From the NCBI RefSeq assembly GCF_013249045.1, contig NZ_JABRWP010000002.1:248001-312000 (forward strand): DNA of 64,000 bases, given 5' to 3'. Below, in pieces: positions 13,294 through 22,552 of this stretch; within the stretch, counting starts at the first letter, position 1, and each line of letters opens with the position of its first letter. The DNA comes from Winogradskyella eckloniae. GTDB lineage: Bacteria > Bacteroidota > Bacteroidia > Flavobacteriales > Flavobacteriaceae. The notes under the pieces were generated by a model. That model made no database searches, had not been told where the DNA came from, and worked only from the letters and a program-made list of their open reading frames with translations. The translations under genes and the position numbers were made by a program.

Positions 13294-16176
13294 TTATGAC
13301 TTAATTAATTTTGATGTTAATGTTTGGTTATTTTCAGTTTGAACCTTAACCATATAAATTCCTGAGTTTAAAGTTGAAATATTAAACGCATCTGTCTGCG
13401 TAAAATTACCTTTATATGACTTAACTAATTTGCCTGTAAGATCGTAAATTTCAACATTTGAAACATTAGCATTTATGCTAAACGCGTTTTTAGATGGATT
13501 TGGGAATATACTAAATCCGTAGAATGCTTCTTCGTCTATACTTAAAACAGAAGAGGCTACATTACCCAAAATTCTAAACTGACCTGCAGGTATAGAAATA
13601 GAAGTTGTAGAATTGCTAATGGTGGTATTGCCTGTGGCATCCATTAAATCATACCAAGTTGAAGTTACACCGCTAGGAAAACTTGTATTTATGGTTTGGG
13701 TTGATACATCAAAATTAGCGAGGATAATCACGTTTTTCAATTCTGTAGCTGGTATTGAATTATCAAAAATATCAATACGAGGTGTTAAACTGCCAGAGGT
13801 AATGGAGTAGTCTCCTTCAAAAACAGGTTCTTCAATTTTTAGTTTATGAAGTTTAGACCAATCGTCATAAATTTGTGCTCTTAGCGCTTCCGTTAGCCAA
13901 TTGTTGGTCCATTGCGGTTGCGGTTTTGTGTCTAATTTACAATCACCATTTCCGTCGCCATCACCAGGGAAATTTGTAGTGCCATTATTACAGGTGTAAA
14001 TAGAGTTTTCCAACCCGAGTTCTCCAAAGTGCCAAATCATTTTTGGTCCAGGAACCATTGCAGAAACAGCACCTAAAGCAGACATCCTAGATAATGAAAT
14101 ATTTAAGTTTTGCACGTTGTGCGAAGAATTACTAGTGTTTCCATATGCCAAGTTTTTAAACATTAAACGCTCTTCGTCATGACTCTCTGGATACCCAACA
14201 ACTCTTGGGCCATTAAATCCTGAATGAGCGTTGTGACCAATTCTATCAATGTTTTTGTCACCATTTTGTCCCATGGTTAATTCATTGTATGGCTCTGTCA
14301 TTTTTCCCCACATCATTACACCTTTACCTTCACCTAATCGATAATTTGCCCATTCTTTTTCTTCGTTATCTGAACCCAAATGTTCAAATATGGCATAATG
14401 ATCAGCGTCTATGGACCAAGAATGGTCAGCGTAAGTTTTTAAAATGTCTACGCGGTCTTGTTGATAGCCATTGGTACAACCATCGTTTCCAGATGTGCAA
14501 TTTTGGGTAAATCCTTTGGTTAAATCCCAACGGAAACCATCAATATTAAATTCATTAATCCAATGTTCAATGGTACGTTTTACAAAATCTTGAGTTCTAG
14601 GGTTAGAGTGGTCAAAATCTTCACCAACGCTATAGCTATGTAGAGCAACTTCATTAAAGTATGGATTTTCAGAGCTAGGCGCTCCCCAACCATCACCATC
14701 AGGATCGTTCATCCACATTCTTACCATTGGGTTTCTTCCGAAAGCGTGGTTAAAAGCAATGTCTAAAATAACTGCAATACCATTTTGATGACAGACATCT
14801 ACGAGCTCTTTGAATTTATCTTCTGTTCCATAAAATTTGTCTAAGGCCATATGGAAAGATGTATTGTAACCCCAACTTTCATTGCCTTCAAACTCCATTA
14901 CAGGCATTAATTGTATGGCATTAACATTAAGGTTTTTAAAGTAATTTATTCGGTCAATAATATCTTGATAATTTCTATTGGCATCAAAATCTCTAACCAG
15001 TACTTCATATATTATTAAGTCTTCTTTTTTAGGTTTGTTAAAGTTAGTGACTTGCCAATTGTAATCTGTTTGTCCTGTTTCTAAAACGGTCACTTCACGC
15101 TCTTGACCTGCTGGATATGTGGGTAAGTTGGGATAGGTGGTTGCTGAAATATAAGGATCGTCATAAGGAGATAAAACTAATGTAGAATAAGGATCTGCAG
15201 TTTTTACCAAAGATGGTGAATTTGCAATAGGTGTTTTATCTACAACCCAGTATTGATAAGTTTCAACTTGTCCAGGTGTTAAACCTGTTAGTTCTAACCA
15301 AAATTTATTATTTCTGGTTGGATCTTTTTTCATAGCATAAGCCGAGTCTGGTTGCCAGTTGTTAAAACTACCTGCCACGTATACAAAATCTTTACCAGTT
15401 GCATATAATACTAAAACAGCTGTATTATCATCAATATATGTAATACCATCTTGATATGTAGTAGGCATTATTCCTATATTAGATCCTGGATCTACGAGAA
15501 CACTGAATGTTTTTGTAATAGTGGTACCTGCTAAAACTGCGGTTAATTCATAATTTTTATTAGCCGTAATATTAGAATCCACAAAACTATAACTATTAGT
15601 AGCCGTATTAGTGTTTATTATTGTGCCATTTGCTTTAAGCGTATAACTAGCATTACCTCCAATATTGGTAGCAGATATGGTTAAGTCTTCTCCAGAGTTT
15701 AAGATTGTAGTGTCACTACTTGGAGACGTTAAACTAACTTGAAATGTTCCAACCTCAAAAATAAAATCACTACAGCCACTGGCTTTTAATTCTTGAGTAC
15801 CGTCTGCATTTCTAAAAACCATACCCATTTGAATTACATTTGATGCTTGGGCAGCAGATAAACCATAATAGGTTTCAGGCGTTAATGTGATGCTAAATAT
15901 GCCACCACCTTGGTTAGTCATTTCGCCAACACCATCATCTTGTCCCCAGTTTCCAACGACACTAATGCCAAAGGCATTTGATCCGTCACCAACACCAGAG
16001 TGCATATATACTTTTGTAGGGTTAGTGAGTCCATTACAATCTGTATCCGTACTGTTAACGTTTAGAGTAATGGTAATACTTTCATCAACTTCAAAAGGAT
16101 TTGGAGAAATCGTTACCTGAGAAAAGGCTAAAAGTGATAATGAAATACATATAAATGATAAGTAAATCTTTTTCAT
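13294..16176 (-). CDS. Secreted multidomain GH13 amylase with T9SS sorting domain
   Basis: The 960 residues carry, in order: a Sec signal (1-19); a beta-rich N-terminal domain (20-150); an Ig-like segment (about 150-230); a CBM48-like glycan-binding unit around FVYVAGSFNNWQPD (264-277); a GH13 catalytic barrel (about 385-800); and a C-terminal T9SS type A sorting domain beginning FSIFPNPSKN (about 885-960). The GH13 regions are DIAFNH (472-477), GFRWD with nucleophile D551, FEH with acid E598, and ESHD with D667. It should be exported across the outer membrane and anchored or released to open alpha-1,4-glucan. It is last in the susCDE operon, behind an intergenic hairpin likely to lower its expression. 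Confidence 0.93.
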   Translation of the reverse strand: MKKIYLSFICISLSLLAFSQVTISPNPFEVDESITITLNVNSTDTDCNGLTNPTKVYMHSGVGDGSNAFGISVVGNWGQDDGVGEMTNQGGGIFSITLTPETYYGLSAAQASNVIQMGMVFRNADGTQELKASGCSDFIFEVGTFQVSLTSPSSDTTILNSGEDLTISATNIGGNASYTLKANGTIINTNTATNSYSFVDSNITANKNYELTAVLAGTTITKTFSVLVDPGSNIGIMPTTYQDGITYIDDNTAVLVLYATGKDFVYVAGSFNNWQPDSAYAMKKDPTRNNKFWLELTGLTPGQVETYQYWVVDKTPIANSPSLVKTADPYSTLVLSPYDDPYISATTYPNLPTYPAGQEREVTVLETGQTDYNWQVTNFNKPKKEDLIIYEVLVRDFDANRNYQDIIDRINYFKNLNVNAIQLMPVMEFEGNESWGYNTSFHMALDKFYGTEDKFKELVDVCHQNGIAVILDIAFNHAFGRNPMVRMWMNDPDGDGWGAPSSENPYFNEVALHSYSVGEDFDHSNPRTQDFVKRTIEHWINEFNIDGFRWDLTKGFTQNCTSGNDGCTNGYQQDRVDILKTYADHSWSIDADHYAIFEHLGSDNEEKEWANYRLGEGKGVMMWGKMTEPYNELTMGQNGDKNIDRIGHNAHSGFNGPRVVGYPESHDEERLMFKNLAYGNTSNSSHNVQNLNISLSRMSALGAVSAMVPGPKMIWHFGELGLENSIYTCNNGTTNFPGDGDGNGDCKLDTKPQPQWTNNWLTEALRAQIYDDWSKLHKLKIEEPVFEGDYSITSGSLTPRIDIFDNSIPATELKNVIILANFDVSTQTINTSFPSGVTSTWYDLMDATGNTTISNSTTSISIPAGQFRILGNVASSVLSIDEEAFYGFSIFPNPSKNAFSINANVSNVEIYDLTGKLVKSYKGNFTQTDAFNISTLNSGIYMVKVQTENNQTLTSKLIKS

Positions 16177-16183
16177 AGTTTAT

Positions 16184-16220
16184 TATTTAAAAAAAGGACT
16201 GATGTTAATCAGCCCTTTTT
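16184..16220 (-). terminator. Intra-operon terminator/attenuator before amylase
   Basis: AAAAAGGACTGA (16191-16202) pairs with TCAGCCCTTTTT (16209-16220), one A/C mismatch, 6-nt loop. On the minus strand it runs into a T-rich tract. Only 8 bp separate that tract from the amylase ATG, so no room for a separate promoter remains and partial read-through is the probable mode. Confidence 0.68.
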
Positions 16221-16244
16221 GGATTTAAGGGTTTTAAATCTTTT

Positions 16245-17615
16245 TTATTGAATTTTATTCAACATATAAGTGCCATTTGCAGTGTCCATTTGAACGCGGT
16301 ATAAACCAGCAGTAACAGCGATGTTATCTCCACCACCATCTAAAGTACCATCTGCTCCTGTATCTCCAAAGTCCATTGCCCAATCATTATTGGCTCTAAA
16401 TTTAATTTCACCATCTAAAAGCGTTGCAATATCACCGTAAAAGATACCAGGTTGAACTTCAGTTAGCGCGAAATCTGGTCCTGCTCCGCCCCAATCATTA
16501 AATCCAGATCCAACGATTCCCCATACATCTGTAGATTCTATTGTATACGTACCAGCATTAAAATCTAATGTAATAGCATAATGACCTGCAGTTACTGGAA
16601 TATTATCACCACCACCATCTAAAGTGCCGTCTGCACCTGTGTCTCCGAAGTCAGTAGTCCATTCGTTGTTTTGTCTAAATTTAATTTCACCATCAATTAA
16701 TTGAACACCTACTTTAAATGTATCAGTTGTATAGTCGTAATAGAACTTTGCATCTGGAGAAGCTCCCCAATCATTATATCCAGAACCTACAACTCCCCAA
16801 GAAAACGCTTCCATTGTATAGGTACCAGAAGCAATATCTAGAACAATTTTATAAGTACCAGCAGTTACAACGATGTTTGATCCTCCTGCATCTAAAGTTC
16901 CGTCTGCATCATTGTCACCAAAATCATTGGTCCACTCGTTGTTTTCTCTAAACTTAATTTCACCATCTAATAAGGTTACATACGCCACGAAAACATCGGC
17001 TTCAGCAGTAGTGTAGAACTGACCATCAGGTCCTGCTCCACCCCAATCATTGTAACCAGAACCAACAACACCCCAAGTTGCTGGCATAAATCCGCCACCT
17101 CCAACGCTTGTTTGTTCTTGCAATTCTACGTTTAATGCTTTTATTTCTGAATAAGATGGTAATCCATCATTTCCAATAACTGCCATTAATCTAAAATAAA
17201 GTATTCCTGTATTAGGTTCTGCAGTATCAGGATCGTTATCTAATCCAGCAACTTCAGCTAAAGCAAGCATTTGGCCAACAGTGACAGGAATTTCATTGGC
17301 TTCAGGGTTTGCTGTATTACTTCCTAAGTCATATAAATTATCTCCAGCCACGTAATCTGAAAAATCTGCCGCTGTCGCGCCTTGTAGGTAATACGTAATA
17401 TTAGTTGGCACACCAAAGTCAGCATTATTCCACGTAAAACGTTCAGCTAGATTTGCTGATACGGCTGCATTTAAAACATAATTTTCTAAGAATGAAGTGT
17501 TAAAGGCTACACCTTCAGCTTCATTTGCTACAAATTCTAAGTCGTCATCTGTTTCACATGCTGTAAAACTTACAACTGTAATAAATGCGAGTAGTATAAA
17601 TTTTAATTTTTTCAT
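16245..17615 (-). CDS. SusE/SusF-like surface starch-binding lipoprotein
   Basis: A lipoprotein signal ends at Cys20 (VVSFTAC-ETDDD; the acidic residues after Cys fit surface export). Residues 30-170 form a SusE-type N-terminal Ig-like domain (TWNNADFG, AEVAGLDN, ILYFRLMA). Three tandem modules of about 92 residues follow (181-270, 273-362, 365-454). Each has WGxVGSGxNDWG near its start, DGEIKFRxNNxW in the middle, DFGDxxADGTLDxGG, and an ITAG/VTAG...Y...GTY end. The Trp-rich repeats match starch-binding units of SusE/SusF, which capture glucan at the cell surface. It lies 22 bp after susD, consistent with third position in a Sus operon. Confidence 0.9.
   Translation of the reverse strand: MKKLKFILLAFITVVSFTACETDDDLEFVANEAEGVAFNTSFLENYVLNAAVSANLAERFTWNNADFGVPTNITYYLQGATAADFSDYVAGDNLYDLGSNTANPEANEIPVTVGQMLALAEVAGLDNDPDTAEPNTGILYFRLMAVIGNDGLPSYSEIKALNVELQEQTSVGGGGFMPATWGVVGSGYNDWGGAGPDGQFYTTAEADVFVAYVTLLDGEIKFRENNEWTNDFGDNDADGTLDAGGSNIVVTAGTYKIVLDIASGTYTMEAFSWGVVGSGYNDWGASPDAKFYYDYTTDTFKVGVQLIDGEIKFRQNNEWTTDFGDTGADGTLDGGGDNIPVTAGHYAITLDFNAGTYTIESTDVWGIVGSGFNDWGGAGPDFALTEVQPGIFYGDIATLLDGEIKFRANNDWAMDFGDTGADGTLDGGGDNIAVTAGLYRVQMDTANGTYMLNKIQ
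16254..17075 (-). repeat. Three tandem 276-bp in-frame repeats (starch-binding modules)
   Basis: The three carbohydrate-binding modules of the SusE-like gene repeat with a period of about 92 codons. The stretches coding for DGEIKFR and GDxxADGTLD are nearly identical between copies. Recent internal duplication is the simplest explanation. Confidence 0.85.
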
Positions 17616-17637
17616 TGTTATTTATTTTATTAGTGTA

Positions 17638-19194
17638 TTAGTAACCTGGATTTTGTGTTAAGTTAGGATTGGCTTGTAATGCCGTTGCTGGAATTGGAAA
17701 TAATTTGTAGTCATCAGAAATTGCTGTTCCTCCAGCAGTTCCACCTTTCCAAGGCCAAAGGTAATTTCCGCCTGTAAATTTGTTGAAACGGATTAAATCA
17801 CTTCGTCTCATACCTTCTAAGTTTAATTCTCTTGCGCGCTCGTCAATTATGAAATCTAAAGTTAAATCTGACATTCCAACTGCATCAGCATTAGATCTAG
17901 TTCTTACATTATTCACATAAGTTAACGCATCATTCATAGCTGTGCCAGCTGCACCTCTAATTGCAAGTTCAGCATACATTAGGTATACGTCAGATAAGCG
18001 ATAGAAAGGAAAGTCAGTTGAAGAGAATTCTACAGGATTACCACTACCATCTGAAGCTGTATTTCTAAATTTCGTAGAAGGGAAACCATCTGTCCATTCT
18101 CTGTAATCATTCATTTCATAATTATGACCTGTAGTCCAGAACAAGCTTGCTCTAACATCACTAGATGATCCTAAATCAGCTGCGCTGTTACCAAACAAAC
18201 CATACCAAGCTTTTGTTGTTCTATGACCTGTCCAACCTCCAGAGGCACCAAACTGCGCTAAAGGCATAGTATCAGCACTTAAGCTTCCATTTACGATGTA
18301 AGTTGTATTACCATAACTTTGACTCGTTAAAGACTCAGCTAGTAATGGGAATATAATTTCTGGAGAGCTATTGTTATCCGAAGAAAAGATTCTTACAAAA
18401 TTAGAATCTAATGAATAACCTCCTTCATTTATTATTTTATTTACATAAGTTGCAGCATCATCCCATCGTGGAGTACCAGTATAAACTTCAGCATTGATAT
18501 ATAATTTAGCTAAAAGCATATCTACGACATATCTATTTGCTCTACCATAACTAGAGGTTGTTCTAATGACAGGTTCAATAGCTAAAAGTTCTGATTCTAC
18601 GTAGTTAAATAATTCTAGTCGTGTTGCTTCTTGAAGTGGTTCTGATTGCCCAAAGTTCATTTCTGTAGCAAGCACTCCTTTTCCAAACACATCGATAACA
18701 TTATAATATGCTAAGGCTCTTAAGAAACGTGTTTCAGCCACAATGTTTTCTTCATCAGGAAAATCAGCAATGTCTAACGCTTGTAAAAAATTATTACACT
18801 GAGGAATAGTATAGTAAGCTCTGTCGTAAAATAATCTAAAGAACTTGTTGTTTCTATCCCAGTTAGACGTGGTTGTTAATTGGTCTAAGCCATCATCTCC
18901 CCATCTGTTCTTCATGGCATCTGCCGTGAAGTCTTGCAAATTGATGATTGCTCTTAAAAAAGCACCTTCACCTGCATCAGGACTAACGATGTCAGAACTA
19001 CCAGGCCCACTTGGTCCAGTAAGTGCATATGAAGCGTATAATCTAGCTACTAATCCTTCAACGGCATTTGGGTCGGAGGCTAATAACTCTTCAAGAGTAA
19101 GTTGCGTAATCGGTTCTGTATTTAAATCATCTGTACACGATGTGTAAATACCTAACATGGCAATACTCAATAAAATTAAAAATCTTTTTTTCAT
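17638..19194 (-). CDS. susD: SusD/RagB-family surface glycan-binding lipoprotein
   Basis: This 518-residue lipoprotein has its signal ending at Cys20 (LGIYTSC-TDDL), then the early motif TEPITQLTLEELL, the SusD tetratricopeptide region (AETRFLRALAYYNVIDVFGKG, shown split: AETRFLRALAYY and NVIDVFGKG), and the conserved C-terminal block LMYAELAIRG, INDVRTR-like VNNVRTRSNA, IIDERARELNLEGMRRSDLI and YKLFPIPATALQANPNLTQNPGY (ends TQNPGY). It caps the SusC barrel and binds oligosaccharide outside the cell. It starts 10 bp after susC on the same strand, the invariant order for this pair. Confidence 0.96.
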   Translation of the reverse strand: MKKRFLILLSIAMLGIYTSCTDDLNTEPITQLTLEELLASDPNAVEGLVARLYASYALTGPSGPGSSDIVSPDAGEGAFLRAIINLQDFTADAMKNRWGDDGLDQLTTTSNWDRNNKFFRLFYDRAYYTIPQCNNFLQALDIADFPDEENIVAETRFLRALAYYNVIDVFGKGVLATEMNFGQSEPLQEATRLELFNYVESELLAIEPVIRTTSSYGRANRYVVDMLLAKLYINAEVYTGTPRWDDAATYVNKIINEGGYSLDSNFVRIFSSDNNSSPEIIFPLLAESLTSQSYGNTTYIVNGSLSADTMPLAQFGASGGWTGHRTTKAWYGLFGNSAADLGSSSDVRASLFWTTGHNYEMNDYREWTDGFPSTKFRNTASDGSGNPVEFSSTDFPFYRLSDVYLMYAELAIRGAAGTAMNDALTYVNNVRTRSNADAVGMSDLTLDFIIDERARELNLEGMRRSDLIRFNKFTGGNYLWPWKGGTAGGTAISDDYKLFPIPATALQANPNLTQNPGY

Positions 19195-19204
19195 AATTTT
19201 TTTT

Positions 19205-22200
19205 TTAAAAATCTATATTAACACCTAAAGTATAAACGGTAGGTCTTGGATATGCGTTTCTATCAATACCTCCAAAATTTTCTGGATCCTCACCAGAGTA
19301 ATCTGTAATTAAGAATGGATTTGTTACAGATGCGTATAATCTAAATGAACCATCTTTAATTAACTCATTGAAACGGTACCCTAATGCAATATTATCGCAT
19401 CTTAAAAACGTAGCATCCTCTAAATAATAATCTGAGAATTGTACATTACCGTTAACATTATCAATTACAGGATTTGCAGAACCGTCATAAAAATTTAATA
19501 CGTTAGTTAAATTATTTTGACTAGAAAACACGGCACTCTCGGTAAAACCAAAATTCAATTGCGCAAAATTATAAACGTTACCACCAATTTGTCCTCTAAA
19601 GCTAGCGCTTAAATCCCAATTTTTATAATTGGTATTAAGATTAAATCCATATGTCCAATTTGGTGTTATTTGTTTGTAATAACGGTCATCATCTGTAATT
19701 TGATTGTCACCATTTAAATCAACAAATGCGTTTGGTATAGGATTTCCTTGGGCATCATAAACTTGCTTAAATACATAAGCACTTCCTGCTTGTTCATCAA
19801 TAGCATGTCTCAATAAGTCTGCACCAGTACCTCTTAAAGTTCCACCTGCATTTAGTGTTTCTAAACTATTTAGGTCTGTAACGATTGTAGAGTTGTACGA
19901 TAAGTTACCACCTAAACTAAGTGTGAAATCATGTGTGTTTATAGGAGTTAAATTAAGATTTAATTCAAAACCTTCACTTTCAGTTTCACCTATGTTGTCA
20001 ATAAATGAATTAGTTAATGCTTGTCCTGGAGGTACAGGAGCTTGCGCTAATAAGTCTCTAGTGTTTCTTTTATAGATATCAAAGGAACCTGATAATAGTC
20101 CATTATTAAATAAATCAAAATCTAAACCTAAATTTAAGGTTGTCGTTTTTTCCCAAGTTAAGTTAGGGTTAAAAGCAACTGCAGAATACAATGAAGAATT
20201 TGGAAAATACTGACTATTAGCATCGCCTGCTAAGAATAAAGGTATTGATGGATAATAGCCAACCGTTCCTGTAATATCTTGTTGTCCGGTTTTACCCCAA
20301 CCAACTCTTAGTTTTAATGAATTAATTACTTTAGAATCTTCTAAAAAAGCTTCTTCATTTATTTGCCATGCTAACGCTGCAGAAGGGAAATATCCCCAAC
20401 GATTTTCCTCCGTAAATAAAGAAGAACCATCAGCTCTTATTGAGGCAGTAAAAAGGTAGCGATCTAAAATGCTAACATTTCCTCTAGCAAAAAATGATTG
20501 TAAATTTAAGACATTATAATATCTAAAATTAGCATTTGATGGGTTTGAAACGCGTTCTCTTTGTCCAGAATCTAAATTATATTGAAAACGTTCCTGGTTA
20601 CCATCATTTTTAAAATTCTGATACGAATATCCAGCTTGTAGATCCCATTTGTTTATAACCTTACTAGATAGCAGTTTTGTGTACTGTAAAAATCCATCTA
20701 AAGTTGTATTTGTAATACGTTGATTTTCTCTGTAATTAAGACCTGAATTGAACAAGAAATTACTGTCTATATCAGAATTGTTGGCGTTAAATTGATATGT
20801 TTCAAAAGCGTTTTCGCTAAAACGTTCTTCAATTTTAGAACCAGAAGCATCTAAACCAAAGTTTACTACGGCTTTTAATTCTGGTAAAAATGGCATAGTG
20901 TAATCGAACTCTACATTTCCTAAGAAACGATATACGTTTTCAGGTCTTTCACGTTGTTCTAATCTAGCTAAAGGGTTAGATTGTATGATTCTTCTAAACG
21001 TATTGTTATCATCAAAAGTTGTTAAATAGTAGCCTCCAAATCTATTATTTTCAGAATGGTCATAAACAGGTTTTGTAGGATCAAATGTAAGTGCTTCACC
21101 TATAGCTCCACCAGAATCAATAGCATTTTTAAATGCAAAAATACTTTTAGCGTTTACATCTATTTTAAGATTGTCATTTAATAATTTAGGTGTTAACTTA
21201 ACAGACATTGTTAATCGCTCATAATCGTCATTTTTTACAATACCTTCAGCATAAGTATATCCTAAAGAGCCTCTAAACGGAATTTTGTCAAATAAATTTG
21301 CTCTAGCGCTAAAGTTTGTATTAGATGTTGTAGCTGTTCTCGTTATTGCATCTCTCCAATCTGTATTATAAATGTTTCTTCCATTAAGTGTGCTAGATAC
21401 AGTTTCACTTGTGCTAATAGAACTCGCTGGGACACCTAATTGATCAACTCTTGTTGGGTGGTATTCTTGAATAAATCTTGTGTATTCTTCTCCATTCATC
21501 ATATCCAATCCGTCACCAATTTGGCTGATAGAATAATCTGTTGAGAAATTATACTGTGGTCCTCCAGAGGTTCCTTTTTTAGTTGTAATAATTATTACAC
21601 CATTTGATGCTCTAGAACCGTAAATAGCGGTAGCCGAAGCATCTTTTAAGATTGAGAAACTCTCAATGTCATTAGGATTCACTAAGGTTAATGGGTTAGA
21701 TACACCTGCAGGATTATCATTACCAATAGCGACACCATCAATCACAATTAATGGATTGTTTTGTGCGTTAAGCGAAGAACCACCTCTAATTCTAATATTT
21801 GGAGCTGCATCAGGAGAACCACCAGATGAGGTAATCCTCACACCTGCAGCCTTTCCATTTAGTAATTGATCTGTAGAGACAATAGAGCCCTTATTAAAAT
21901 CTTTAGAAGATACAACATCTACTGAGCCAGTAGCATCTTCTTTCTTTACGGAGCCATACCCAATTAATACCACTTCATCTAGTTGTGAAGCGTCTTCAAC
22001 AATTGCAACATCTATTGAAGACTGTCCATTAAAAATGATTTCTTGCGTAGTGTATCCTACATATGAGAATACAAGTACTTCGCCATTACTCACTGCTATG
22101 GAATAGTTGCCGTCAAAATCTGTAGAAGTACCTCTCGAGGTGCCTTTTATAATGACATTTACACCTGGTAAAGGCATAGCATTTGCTTTATCTGTAACTG

Positions 22201-22282
22201 TACCTGTCGCAGTAGATTGCGCCATTAAGGAAGCAGGTAAAATTATGAGACAGAATAGTAAAGCATTTAAAAATGTTTTCAT
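19205..22282 (-). CDS. susC: SusC/RagA-family TonB-linked outer-membrane transporter
   Basis: This 1025-residue protein has a signal peptide to about residue 21 (SLMAQ), then a carboxypeptidase-regulatory-like domain (22-105, GTVTDKANAMPLPGVNVIIKG shortened here to the core PLPGVNVIIKGT), and the SusC signature VVLIGYGSVKKEDATGSV. The TonB plug follows (about 120-230, with IRIRGGSSLNAQNNPLIVIDG, core IRIRGGSSL, and ASATAIYGSRASNGVIIITTK, core SRASNGVIIITTK). The rest is a 22-strand barrel ending VYTLGVNIDF, with terminal Phe for BAM recognition. It imports oligosaccharides with SusD. The operon begins here, divergent from the LacI-type regulator gene. Confidence 0.96.
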   Translation of the reverse strand: MKTFLNALLFCLIILPASLMAQSTATGTVTDKANAMPLPGVNVIIKGTSRGTSTDFDGNYSIAVSNGEVLVFSYVGYTTQEIIFNGQSSIDVAIVEDASQLDEVVLIGYGSVKKEDATGSVDVVSSKDFNKGSIVSTDQLLNGKAAGVRITSSGGSPDAAPNIRIRGGSSLNAQNNPLIVIDGVAIGNDNPAGVSNPLTLVNPNDIESFSILKDASATAIYGSRASNGVIIITTKKGTSGGPQYNFSTDYSISQIGDGLDMMNGEEYTRFIQEYHPTRVDQLGVPASSISTSETVSSTLNGRNIYNTDWRDAITRTATTSNTNFSARANLFDKIPFRGSLGYTYAEGIVKNDDYERLTMSVKLTPKLLNDNLKIDVNAKSIFAFKNAIDSGGAIGEALTFDPTKPVYDHSENNRFGGYYLTTFDDNNTFRRIIQSNPLARLEQRERPENVYRFLGNVEFDYTMPFLPELKAVVNFGLDASGSKIEERFSENAFETYQFNANNSDIDSNFLFNSGLNYRENQRITNTTLDGFLQYTKLLSSKVINKWDLQAGYSYQNFKNDGNQERFQYNLDSGQRERVSNPSNANFRYYNVLNLQSFFARGNVSILDRYLFTASIRADGSSLFTEENRWGYFPSAALAWQINEEAFLEDSKVINSLKLRVGWGKTGQQDITGTVGYYPSIPLFLAGDANSQYFPNSSLYSAVAFNPNLTWEKTTTLNLGLDFDLFNNGLLSGSFDIYKRNTRDLLAQAPVPPGQALTNSFIDNIGETESEGFELNLNLTPINTHDFTLSLGGNLSYNSTIVTDLNSLETLNAGGTLRGTGADLLRHAIDEQAGSAYVFKQVYDAQGNPIPNAFVDLNGDNQITDDDRYYKQITPNWTYGFNLNTNYKNWDLSASFRGQIGGNVYNFAQLNFGFTESAVFSSQNNLTNVLNFYDGSANPVIDNVNGNVQFSDYYLEDATFLRCDNIALGYRFNELIKDGSFRLYASVTNPFLITDYSGEDPENFGGIDRNAYPRPTVYTLGVNIDF

Positions 22283-22390
22283 ATAATGTTTTTAAGTTAA
22301 TTACTTAGTTAATTGATATATATTTTCACTTCTCGGGTTAAATCTAGGTAAATTTAATGTGAATAGCATGTTAATTACTATGACGAAAGT

Positions 22391-22408
22391 CACGAAAACG
22401 TTTGCGTG
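22391..22408. promoter_or_regulatory. LacI/PurR-type operator
   Basis: CACGAAAACGTTTGCGTG is an 18-bp dyad with one mismatched pair and a central CG, as in LacI-family sites. Its reverse complement contains ACGCAAACGTTTTCGT, the E. coli PurR-type consensus. It lies between susC (109 bp away) and the lacI-type gene (145 bp away), so it could govern either arm. A second short dyad, TGACGAAAGTCA (22381-22392), overlaps its left edge. Confidence 0.75.
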
Positions 22409-22552
22409 TTAAAAACTTTTAAAAAAAAGAGGTATTATCAGTGAAATAATGAAAAAAATAAATGATTTTCATTAAATGAGCTATAAATTGCGATATTGAA
22501 AATATTTTATCTCAATAATTGATCTATATTCGTTCAATATTTATAACAAAAA

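Noticed and set aside
16254..17075. Possible tandem DNA repeat or CRISPR-like array
   Set aside because: The period is about 276 bp, in frame, and each unit encodes a starch-binding module; there are no short repeats with unique spacers.
22283..22320. TTAATTACTTAGTTAATT as a second operator near susC
   Set aside because: The symmetry is imperfect and AT-only, as expected by chance in this sequence; no known family site is matched.
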